Positions 54,725 to 62,088 of a stretch of DNA of 64,000 nt are shown piece by piece (within the stretch, counting starts at the first letter, position 1; each line of letters begins with the position of its first letter). Where the stretch lies: contig NZ_BRXS01000006.1 in the NCBI RefSeq assembly GCF_030159095.1, positions 434,001 to 498,000 on the forward strand, in the 5' to 3' direction. The notes under the pieces are model-generated. The model had not been told where the DNA came from. It ran no database searches and saw nothing but the letters and a program-made list of their open reading frames with translations. A program made the position numbers and the translations under genes. This DNA is from Roseisolibacter agri. Lineage in GTDB: Bacteria; Gemmatimonadota; Gemmatimonadetes; Gemmatimonadales; Gemmatimonadaceae.

Positions 54725-57382
54725 TCAGAACCCCGTGCGGAGTCCGAGCGAGAGCGTGCGGCCCGGGACGACGGTCACGTTGTCGGGCTCCCCGAGCTGG
54801 CGGTTCAGCAGGTTCTCGACCCCGAACGTCACCGCGTTGCTCCCCCAGAGCCCGACGGTCGCGCGCGCGCCGATCCGCGTGCTGCCGTCGTACGACCGCC
54901 AGAAGCCGCGCAGCTGCGGGCCGACGGGTGGCCGCGCACCGGTCCCGCCCGGCGCCGGATCGGTGCCCAGCGTGGCGGCCATCGCCTCCGCGAGGGCGAG
55001 ACGGTCGTAGTTGATCCAGTCGTCGGCGCGCGAGAGCGTGGACGCGATCGTCCAGCGCCGCGTCGTCCATGCGGCGGTGAGGCCGACGGAGCGCGCCGGC
55101 ACCTCGAGGATGCGGTCGCCCGCGCGCAGGTCGCCGCGGTAGCCGTTCGCCAGCCGGTCGACGCGGCTCGACACGAGCGACAGCGTCGCCGCGACGCTCA
55201 GTGGGCCGGCGGCCGACGTCGCCTGCAGCTCCCAGCCGCGGTTGTCGATCGCGCCGACGTTCTGCAGGTCGTACGCGATGCGCGGGCCGCGCATCCCCGG
55301 GCCACGCCCGCCGGGCGTGCTGTCGACGACGATCGCGACCGGCTGCACGAGCCCCGACGCCCGCTGGTCGAAGCGCGTCGCGCGCAGCCCGAGCCGGCTG
55401 CCCAGCAGCAGGTCGACGCCCACCTCGGTGCCCGCCTGCTCCTCCGGCTCGAGCGCGGTGAGCGCGCCCTGCACGCGGCCGCCCGTCCACGTCGCGCCGC
55501 GCACGACCGTGCGCGCCGGCCGGATGCCGCGCCCGTAGGCGCCGCGCAGCTTCGCCGTCCACGGCCCCAGCTCGCGCACCCACGACGCGCCGAGCATCGG
55601 GAGCAGCGCGACCTGCGCGCCGCTGGACGGGCCGCTGACGTGCTCCACGCGCGCGCCGCCGCTCAGGAACAGCGACTCGCGCCACGACAGCTGACCCTGC
55701 GCGAGCGCGCCCGTGTTGCTCCACCACGTCGTGCCGGACGCCAGCTGCGCGACCGGCGGCGCGCCGAACGTGCCGCGGTCGTCGCGCGTGGCGAGGCGCG
55801 TCCCTGCACCGTTGGACGTCTCGCGCGCCGTCGAGTGCTCGAGGCCCGCGCTGAGGACGAACGCGCGCGACTCGGGCGCGCCGAAGCGCGCGGTGCTGCT
55901 GGCGCGCAGCGTCACGCGGTCGGCGCCGCCACGCGCCGCGCGCAGCGCCGAGTCGGTCGCCGACGGCACCAGCATCCCATCGGCCGCCACGCCCGCGAGC
56001 CGGTAGCCGTCGATGCCGCCGATCAAGGTGTGCGTCCACCGCGCCGACGACTGGAGCGTGGCCGAGCCGCCGAACGTGTACTGGCGTGCGCGCTGTCGGC
56101 CGGCCGAGTCGGCGAGCGTGGGCTGCAGCAGCGAGTCCTGCCGCGCGCGCGGTCCCGAATCGGGCGCCGCGTACGCGACCGCCCGCAGCCGTCCCAGCGC
56201 CGACGAGCCGGGGACGAAGCCGCCCGTGCCGATGCCCGCGAGCAGCGGGCTGGCGGGCGCGTCGGCCTCGGTGGCGTAGAGGCGCGCCGTCCCCGTGACG
56301 ACGCTGCGCGCGCCGACGCGCCGCGCGCTGCCGTGCGCGAGCAGCTGCTGCGCGCGCGCGCCCGGCACGTAGGCGCCGAGCGTCGAGAGCGTGACGCCGA
56401 GCGACGCCGAGCGCGCCGCGCTGCCGGTGCGCAGCACGAGCGAGTGGTCCTGCGTCAGGACGCCGCCGTCGGCGAACGCGCTGGTGGACGTGCCCGCGCT
56501 CCCGCGGAGCTGCGCGCGCGGCGCGCCGCCGCCCGCGCTCTCGTGGCGGGTGACGATCTGCACCACGCCGCTGATGGCATCGGCGCCGTAGAGCGCCGCG
56601 CCCTGCGGCCCGCGAATGACCTCGATGCGCTGCACGCGCGCCGGATCGATCTGCGTCAGGAGCAGCGGGTTCGCGACCTCGATTCCGTCGATGTAGACCT
56701 TGGGCGTGCTGACGCCGAACGAGCTCGCGCCGCGCACGCTGCCGTAGCGCGCGAGCAGGCTGGTGGGCGACTGCGCCCACATCCACACGCCGGGCACCGC
56801 GCCGTCGAACAGCTGCGCCATCGACTGCACGCTCTCGCGCTCCACCGTGCGGCCGTCGAGCACCGCGAGCCCGTACGGCGAGGCGCGCTCCGTGCCGCCG
56901 CTCGCGGTGCCCGTCACGACGACGCGCTGCAGCCGCCCGGTGGAGCGCGCGAGCATCGGCACCGCGTCGTTGGCCGCGGCGTTGCGCGCGGGCGCGAGCA
57001 CGATCTGGTCGGGGCCCGCGACGACGGGTGCGGCGCCCGTGCCCGCGAGGACCGCCACCAGCGCGTCGCCGAGCGTGCCGCGGTCGCTGGCCACGCAGAC
57101 GCGACGCTCCAGCGGCAGCAGGTCGGGGCTGTACGAGAGCCGGACGCGCCCCGCCACGGACAGCCGGTCGAGCGCGGCGCGCAGCGTCAGCTCCTCGGCC
57201 GGCGCGGCGACCACGCGGTCGAGCGGCGCGGGCCACGCGGGGCGCGCGCTGTCCGCGACGGCGCGTGGCGTGCACGCGTCGAGCGCGTGCGTCACGCGCG
57301 GCGCGGCCGCGAGCGCGAGCAGCGCCGCGGCCGCCCGCGACCGGTGAAGGAAGGCAGCGCGCACGGGCACGCCCGCGGTCAC
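54725..57382 (-). CDS. TonB-dependent receptor with N-terminal STN signalling domain (FecA-like)
   Basis: An outer-membrane receptor of 885 residues. After a signal peptide (AAAALLALAAAP) comes an STN domain (about 55-115, ELTLRAALDRLSVAGRVRLS), the part that contacts FecR. The plug follows (about 130-240, VVVTGTASGG, then VYIDGIEVANPLLLTQIDPA with RIEVIRGPQGAALYGADAIS). A 22-strand barrel ends LSLGLRTGF with a terminal Phe. GTG 57382 overlaps the FecR stop by four bases. The ligand is not clear; siderophore or oligosaccharide are the usual choices. Confidence 0.92.
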   Translation of the reverse strand: MTAGVPVRAAFLHRSRAAAALLALAAAPRVTHALDACTPRAVADSARPAWPAPLDRVVAAPAEELTLRAALDRLSVAGRVRLSYSPDLLPLERRVCVASDRGTLGDALVAVLAGTGAAPVVAGPDQIVLAPARNAAANDAVPMLARSTGRLQRVVVTGTASGGTERASPYGLAVLDGRTVERESVQSMAQLFDGAVPGVWMWAQSPTSLLARYGSVRGASSFGVSTPKVYIDGIEVANPLLLTQIDPARVQRIEVIRGPQGAALYGADAISGVVQIVTRHESAGGGAPRAQLRGSAGTSTSAFADGGVLTQDHSLVLRTGSAARSASLGVTLSTLGAYVPGARAQQLLAHGSARRVGARSVVTGTARLYATEADAPASPLLAGIGTGGFVPGSSALGRLRAVAYAAPDSGPRARQDSLLQPTLADSAGRQRARQYTFGGSATLQSSARWTHTLIGGIDGYRLAGVAADGMLVPSATDSALRAARGGADRVTLRASSTARFGAPESRAFVLSAGLEHSTARETSNGAGTRLATRDDRGTFGAPPVAQLASGTTWWSNTGALAQGQLSWRESLFLSGGARVEHVSGPSSGAQVALLPMLGASWVRELGPWTAKLRGAYGRGIRPARTVVRGATWTGGRVQGALTALEPEEQAGTEVGVDLLLGSRLGLRATRFDQRASGLVQPVAIVVDSTPGGRGPGMRGPRIAYDLQNVGAIDNRGWELQATSAAGPLSVAATLSLVSSRVDRLANGYRGDLRAGDRILEVPARSVGLTAAWTTRRWTIASTLSRADDWINYDRLALAEAMAATLGTDPAPGGTGARPPVGPQLRGFWRSYDGSTRIGARATVGLWGSNAVTFGVENLLNRQLGEPDNVTVVPGRTLSLGLRTGF

Positions 57383-58566
57383 GGTCTCCCGCGCGCCCGC
57401 CGCAGCACGGCCACGTCGCCCGTGCGCGTGACCTCGCCGCCCACCGCGAGCGCGATCACCTCCAGCACGCGCTCGACCGGGTCGCCCTCGAAGGTCGCGG
57501 TCAGTCGCCGGCCGACGAGCGTCGAGTCGGCCAGCCGCAGCTCGACGCCGTACCAGCGCCGCAGATCGGCCTGCACGACCACGAGCGGCGTCGCGCGGTA
57601 CCTCAGACGTCCGCGCGTCCACGCCGCGTCCTCGGCACTGGCGGCGCCGCGCTCCGCGGTCACGCGCCCCTGGTCGTCCATCGCGCCGCGATCGCCGGCC
57701 GTCAGCACCACCGCGGGCGATGCGGACACGGTGTCGGTGTCCGCGGCGATCGAGACGGAGCCCTCGTGCACCGCGACCGTCACGCCGCGCGCGCCGGACA
57801 GGCCGTCGGTCCGCACCGTGAACTCCGTGCCCAGGTCCACGACCTGCGCGCCGCCCGCACGCACGCGGAACGGCCGCACCGCGTCGTGTCGCACCGAGAA
57901 CCACCCCTCGCCCTCGAGCGTCACGTCGCGCGTGCCCGCGCCGTAGCCCGCGGCGACCGTGAGCCGGCTGCCCGGCGCGAGCACGACGCGCGTGCCGTCC
58001 GGCAGCTGCAGCGAGTCGCGCACGCCCACCGCGGTCTCGAGCACGCGCGCGGGCGCGCCGACCGCGGCGGGCGCGCCGGCACCGGTCTCCGCGCCGCGAC
58101 GCCCGAGCCCTATCGCGATGGCCGCGATGGCGGCCGCCGCGGCCAGCCCGCCGAGCCGCCACTCGCGACGCCGCACGGGCACCACGGCCGGCGCGGCCTT
58201 GGGCGTCACGACGGTCCCGCTCGCGGCGACGGGCATCGCCTGCGGTGCGGAGGACGGACGGCGGAAGGGCAGCACGTCCGGATCCGCGTGCTCGCCGCCC
58301 GTGATCGCGTCGCGGCGCAGCTGCACGCGGCGCAGCGCGGCCTCGACGTCGATGGGAGCGCCCGACGGCTCGGGCCGCGCGGCGCGCGTGGCCTCCACGT
58401 CGAGCGCGCGCAGCATCGCGGCGTCGTCCGGGTGCGCGCGCAGCCACTCGGCGATCGCCCGCGCCTCCTCGGCGCGACTCTCGCCGGCCAGGTGGCGCGC
58501 CAGCGCCTCCCAGTCGGGAGCCGCGTCGGCGTCGGCAGCGGAATGGCGCGTGGGCGTGTCGGTCAT
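57379..58566 (-). CDS. FecR-family anti-sigma factor / signal transducer
   Basis: Inner-membrane regulator of 395 residues linking the receptor to the sigma factor. The N-terminal cytoplasmic region (about 15-60, WEALARHLAGESRAEEARAI) is the FecR_N/DUF4880 part that binds the sigma factor. A membrane helix lies at about 170-190 (LGGLAAAAAIAAIAIGLG), then the FecR domain (SLQLPDGTRVVLAPGSRLTV), and a DUF4974-like end (YRATPLVVVQADLRRWYGVE). ATG 58566 is divergent from the sigma gene. It is coupled to the receptor gene. Confidence 0.92.
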   Translation of the reverse strand: MTDTPTRHSAADADAAPDWEALARHLAGESRAEEARAIAEWLRAHPDDAAMLRALDVEATRAARPEPSGAPIDVEAALRRVQLRRDAITGGEHADPDVLPFRRPSSAPQAMPVAASGTVVTPKAAPAVVPVRRREWRLGGLAAAAAIAAIAIGLGRRGAETGAGAPAAVGAPARVLETAVGVRDSLQLPDGTRVVLAPGSRLTVAAGYGAGTRDVTLEGEGWFSVRHDAVRPFRVRAGGAQVVDLGTEFTVRTDGLSGARGVTVAVHEGSVSIAADTDTVSASPAVVLTAGDRGAMDDQGRVTAERGAASAEDAAWTRGRLRYRATPLVVVQADLRRWYGVELRLADSTLVGRRLTATFEGDPVERVLEVIALAVGGEVTRTGDVAVLRRARGRP

Positions 58567-58651
58567 GACCCGGAGAACACGGACGGACCGCGAGACCCTA
58601 CGTCGCGGGTCGAGGCGCGGGTCGGCGGCTGGCCGCCCGGCGGTGGGCTGG

Positions 58652-58660
58652 AGTATACAT
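58652..58660. promoter_or_regulatory. AT-rich core in the FecR/sigma divergent gap
   Basis: AGTATACAT (58652-58660) is the only AT-rich patch in the 143-base gap. It reads TATACA on the plus strand and TATACT on the minus strand, so it could be a -10 element for either gene. No matching -35 is visible, as would be expected if ECF-type promoters are used. Confidence 0.35.
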
Positions 58661-58709
58661 ACCGGCGGCACGACGCGCGCCCGCGTGCCCCGACCCGCAC
58701 CCCCGCCCC

Positions 58710-59270
58710 GTGGACGACCGCGAGCTCCTGGCCCGACTGAGTGGGGACGAGGCCGAGGCCCGGGACGCGTTCGACGCGATCTTCCGCTCGTGGTACGCGC
58801 CGCTCGTGCGCGCCGCGGACGCGATCGTGCGCGACCGCGCGGTCGCCGAGGAGCTGGTGCAGGACGTCATGCTCGAGCTGTGGCGCCGCCGCACCGCGCT
58901 GGCGGCCGACGGATCGCCGCAGGCGTACCTCTTCCGCAGCACGCGCAACCGCGCGCTCAACCACGTGCGCCACCAGCAGGTCGCGCGACGCGGTGCCGTG
59001 CACGCGGCGTCGCCGGTGTCGCGCGAGGCCACCGCGCCCGCGCAGGTCGTGTCGCGCGAGATCGACGCCGCCGTGCGCGTCGCGATGGACGAGCTCACCC
59101 CGCGCTGCCGCGAGGTGTTCGAGCTGAGTCGGACGCACGGGCTCAAGTACGCCGAGATCGCGCAGACCCTCGGCGTGTCGGTGAAGGCGGTGGAAGCGCA
59201 GATGGGCAAGGCGCTGCGCACCATGCGCGAGCACCTCGCCCCGTGGCTACCGGGCGGCGACGCGCTGTAG
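58710..59270 (+). CDS. ECF-type RNA polymerase sigma factor (FecI-like)
   Basis: A 186-residue sigma factor. Region 2 (about 22-85) shows WYAPLVRAADAIVRDRAVAE then ELVQDVMLELWRRR. Region 4 (about 125-180) shows LTPRCREVFELSRTHGLKYA, then EIAQTLGVSVKAVEAQMGKA with a helix-turn-helix. Starts at GTG 58710. It faces FecR and the TonB receptor, the classical cell-surface signalling trio, and probably activates the receptor and perhaps the SusCD genes at 60698-64000. Confidence 0.93.
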   Translation: MDDRELLARLSGDEAEARDAFDAIFRSWYAPLVRAADAIVRDRAVAEELVQDVMLELWRRRTALAADGSPQAYLFRSTRNRALNHVRHQQVARRGAVHAASPVSREATAPAQVVSREIDAAVRVAMDELTPRCREVFELSRTHGLKYAEIAQTLGVSVKAVEAQMGKALRTMREHLAPWLPGGDAL

Positions 59271-59295
59271 CGCCGCCGCCTGCCCACCCAGGCTG

Positions 59296-59449
59296 GAAGG
59301 GCGAACGGCAGCAAGGATGAAGGTCCGAGAAGATCTGATAACGACGGATGGCTCCGTGTGGAGTGCGATCGAGGTCGCACCACGCGGAGCCATCCGTCGT
59401 TATCAGACGTTTTCCGATCTTCATCCTTGCAATGCCGTTCGCCGTTCCG
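59296..59449. repeat. 154-bp near-perfect palindromic element
   Basis: A large inverted repeat centred near 59371. The left arm begins about 59296 and includes GCGAACGGCA, GCAAGGATGAAG and TGATAACGACGGATGGCTCC. The right arm is its reverse complement, with only a few mismatches and a two-base insertion. The centre closes with TGCGA (59364-59368), loop TCGAGG and TCGCA (59375-59379). It fills the convergent gap between the sigma factor and the lipoprotein gene. It encodes no plausible protein. It looks like an interspersed non-autonomous or REP/MITE-type element acting as a strong hairpin. Confidence 0.9.
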
Positions 59450-59491
59450 GTCCCCGGGACGGCGACGCGCCGCCGCCCGCCGGCTCCGCGA

Positions 59492-60553
59492 TCAGGAGCA
59501 GGTGAGCCGGCCGCGCGGCAGCGGGCGCGTGCAGCTGCGCGTCGTGCCGTTCTCCGTGATCGTCACCTTCGCCGTCGCGGTGCCGTCGTACGTCACGACC
59601 TCGCGGCGCGTCACCGTGGTCGGCGTCTGGCCCGTGTAGGTCAGCGTCGCCGACATGACGCGCGTCACCGTGCCCGCGGTCGGATACGACTTCGCGGTGT
59701 CGGTGGCGGCGCGCACCGGCACGATCACGCCGCGCGTGGTGTCGCCCACCGTGCGCGAGGCCGTGAAGGCGCCGCGGCTCGACGTGCCGGTGGTGGTCTC
59801 CGAGCCGCTCGACGTGCCGTTCACCGTGCGCTGCGTGCTGCCCTGCGCCAGGCCCGTGACCGTGCGCTCGCTCGTGTTGCGGACCGTCGTCGACGCCGTC
59901 AGGACCGTCGCCGTGTCGCCCAGCAGGCGCCCGCCGGGGCCACCGCGCAGGCCCGGGCCGTGCCCGCGCCCGTCGCCACGCTGCTGCGTGGTGTCGCGCG
60001 CGTAGGTGATGGTGCCCGTCACCTCGCTGCGCGTGTTGACGCTGTTGGTGGTCAGCGTGTCGAACGCCTGCTGCACCGCGCCCGACGCGGTCGTGTAGGC
60101 GGCCGAGCGGTTGATCGTCAGCCCGTTGCGCGTCTCGGCCGGGCAGGTCACGCGGCCGGTCGCCGCCACGAACGTCGCGCCCGTGCACCCCAGCGCGCCG
60201 TTGAAGACGCCGCCGAACGGCCCGCGGTGGCCGCGGCCGCCGCGATCGAACGCGATCCCGCCCACGAAGTCCTCGCCGAGGCCTCCGCCCATCATCGCCC
60301 CGCCGTCGAAGCGCGCCTCGCGGCCGCCCGTCAGCCAGAGCGCGCCCGCGCTGGGCACCGCGTCCGCGGTCGTGCCGACGTAGCTGCTGGACAGGTCGCC
60401 GTAGCCCACCGGCGCGTTGGACAGCGACGCCGTCAGCGCCGCGATCTCGAGCGCCGACGCGGTGGCGCCCGCCGGCGACTCCGAGCAGGCGGCGGCGCCG
60501 AGGGTCGTGACGCCCGCGGCGAGCGCGCACCACTTCCTCATCGAACTGGTCAT
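59492..60553 (-). CDS. Predicted lipoprotein, Thr/Ser/Gly-rich, unknown function
   Basis: A 353-residue protein with a clear lipoprotein leader (RKWCALAAGVTTLGAAACSE). The mature part starts with helical SALEIAALTASLSN. A Gly/Arg/His-rich patch (GRGHGPGLRGGPGGRLLG) and many Thr/Ser-rich beta strands follow (TATVLTASTTVRNTSERTVT, TRRVMSATLTYTGQ-like runs), ending in a basic Cys-containing tail (RSCTRPLPRGRLTCS). I do not recognise the family. Its place 144 bases downstream of SusD suggests an accessory surface or ligand-capture protein. ATG 60553 gives the best signal sequence. Confidence 0.75.
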   Translation of the reverse strand: MTSSMRKWCALAAGVTTLGAAACSESPAGATASALEIAALTASLSNAPVGYGDLSSSYVGTTADAVPSAGALWLTGGREARFDGGAMMGGGLGEDFVGGIAFDRGGRGHRGPFGGVFNGALGCTGATFVAATGRVTCPAETRNGLTINRSAAYTTASGAVQQAFDTLTTNSVNTRSEVTGTITYARDTTQQRGDGRGHGPGLRGGPGGRLLGDTATVLTASTTVRNTSERTVTGLAQGSTQRTVNGTSSGSETTTGTSSRGAFTASRTVGDTTRGVIVPVRAATDTAKSYPTAGTVTRVMSATLTYTGQTPTTVTRREVVTYDGTATAKVTITENGTTRSCTRPLPRGRLTCS

Positions 60554-60643
60554 GCGTGTGACTCCGGGTGTGGCCGGCAGGCCCGCGCGACCCGTTCGCG
60601 CACCGCCGCCGACGTCGTGCCCCTGTGGCACCCGGAGAAACAC

Positions 60644-60677
60644 GCGGGCGGACGGGTACCCTACCCCGCCCGCCCGC
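60644..60677 (-). terminator. Hairpin after susD
   Basis: GCGGGCGGACGGGTA pairs with TACCCCGCCCGCCCGC (60644-60658 with 60662-60677), with one mismatch and one extra base. It lies about 20 bases after the SusD stop (60698) and before the lipoprotein gene at 60553. It may reduce but not abolish readthrough. Confidence 0.6.
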
Positions 60678-60697
60678 TCGAGCACCCGGTCAGCGAC

Positions 60698-62086
60698 TCA
60701 GGCCGTCGACGTCACGCACGACCCGGGCTGGTAGAGCTGGTTGTTCTCCTCCGACTGCGGCACGGGGAAGCTGACGTCCGTGCCGTACTCGCTTCCCTTC
60801 ACGTAGGCGCCGGTCGGGAAGACGGTCTCCGCGCCGCGCTGGTACTGTCGCACGAGCCGCCGCAGGTCGCCCAGCCGGTGGCCGGTGCCGAACAGCCAGA
60901 ACGCGCGCTCGCGGAAGAGCAGGTCCACGCGCGCCGCCGCATTCCCGGGGTCGGTGAGCGGCGTGAGCCCCGGCTGCGTCGACCGCAGCGCGTTCAGCAC
61001 CGCGAGCCAGTCGCCGCCCGAGCGCAGCCGCGCCTCGGCCTCGATCAGTCGCGCCTCGACGCCCGATGTCGCGGGAAACGGCGTGTCCCGCGAGGCGAAC
61101 TTGAGCTGCACCCAGAACGGGAGCACGGCCTGGTTGGCCGTGTCGAAGATGTTCGAGCGCGTCACGCCCGCCGCGCGGCACGTCGCGTCGCCGCCGCGGC
61201 AGACCGCCACCCGCGCGTCGCCGGCGGTGAAGTTCAGGCCATTGCGCCCCTCGCCCGCGCTCACGGTGTAGCGCCCCTGGTTGTTCACGAAGTCCCAGAG
61301 CTGGTTGAAGATCGCGGTCTGGTTGTAGAAGAAGCTGTACGAGGCGGTCGTCGCCACGCCCTGCACCGCCGTCGCCGCGTCGGCGGGACGGTTGAGGTTC
61401 AGCAGCGCGCGCCCGCGCGTGACCTGCAGTGCCTGTCGCACGCGGTCCGCCTCGCCGCCGGTCGTGGTGCCCAGCCGCGACAGCCCGGTGTCCGCGTGCG
61501 CGACCGCGCGCTCCAGCAGCGCCTGCGTCGTCAGCCCCGCGCTGTTGACGATGCTGCCGTCCAGCTCCGCCTCGCTCACGGGCACGTTGCCGCAGAAGTA
61601 CTCGGCCAGCAGCACCTCCGCGTACGCCTCGGCCCAGTACATCTGCGGCACGTGCCAGGCTTCGGCGTCCGGATTGAACTCGGCGATCGCCTTCGCGGCC
61701 AGCTGCGCGTTGACGCGCGCGCGCTGGATGGCGCGGTAGGCGCCGTCCACGTTCGCGTTCTGCGCCTGCACGGCGCGGCGGTCGGTCTCGTCGCGCTGCA
61801 CGAACGTGTCACCCGACCGGAACTCGTCGGCCAGCAGGCCGCTGAGCAGGATCATCGTGTCGACGTTCGAGGTGTTGACGTCCAGCTGGTCGTTGCCGCC
61901 CGTGGCCTTGGAGAGCTGCAGCACGGCGCCCAGGCGCAGCGCGTCGGCGCCCGCGGGCGTGCGCAGCACGGACGGGTCGACGATGTCGGGATCCGTGACC
62001 TCGAGCAGCGAGTCGGGGCTGCAGGCCGCCGCCAGGACGCCGGCGCTCGCGAGGGCCGCGCGGAGGATGCGTCGGTGTGCGCGCAT
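60698..62086 (-). CDS. SusD/RagB-family outer-membrane lipoprotein
   Basis: Captures glycans or peptides at the surface and passes them to the SusC partner. The 462-residue product has a lipoprotein leader (ILRAALASAGVLAAACSPDS). The typical SusD start follows (LLEVTDPDIVDPSVLRTPAG, a region that precedes the TPR-like helices). The C-terminal landmarks include RLIEAEARLRSG and LLFRERAFWLFGTGHRLGDL (the family ERAFWLFGTGHRL motif). It starts two bases after the SusC stop, so they are cotranscribed. The ligand is unknown; no polysaccharidase is adjacent within the window. Confidence 0.93.
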   Translation of the reverse strand: MRAHRRILRAALASAGVLAAACSPDSLLEVTDPDIVDPSVLRTPAGADALRLGAVLQLSKATGGNDQLDVNTSNVDTMILLSGLLADEFRSGDTFVQRDETDRRAVQAQNANVDGAYRAIQRARVNAQLAAKAIAEFNPDAEAWHVPQMYWAEAYAEVLLAEYFCGNVPVSEAELDGSIVNSAGLTTQALLERAVAHADTGLSRLGTTTGGEADRVRQALQVTRGRALLNLNRPADAATAVQGVATTASYSFFYNQTAIFNQLWDFVNNQGRYTVSAGEGRNGLNFTAGDARVAVCRGGDATCRAAGVTRSNIFDTANQAVLPFWVQLKFASRDTPFPATSGVEARLIEAEARLRSGGDWLAVLNALRSTQPGLTPLTDPGNAAARVDLLFRERAFWLFGTGHRLGDLRRLVRQYQRGAETVFPTGAYVKGSEYGTDVSFPVPQSEENNQLYQPGSCVTSTA

Positions 62087-62088
62087 GG

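Noticed and set aside
54200-57946. A 1248-codon plus-strand open frame opposite the peroxiredoxin, receptor and FecR genes
   Set aside because: The opposite strand encodes clear family signatures throughout. The long frame is a GC-driven shadow and would also have to cross gene boundaries.
59143-59505. Two small ORFs, one on each strand, with similar products across the palindrome
   Set aside because: The similarity follows from the DNA symmetry. No ribosome site was evident, and both frames run into flanking genes.
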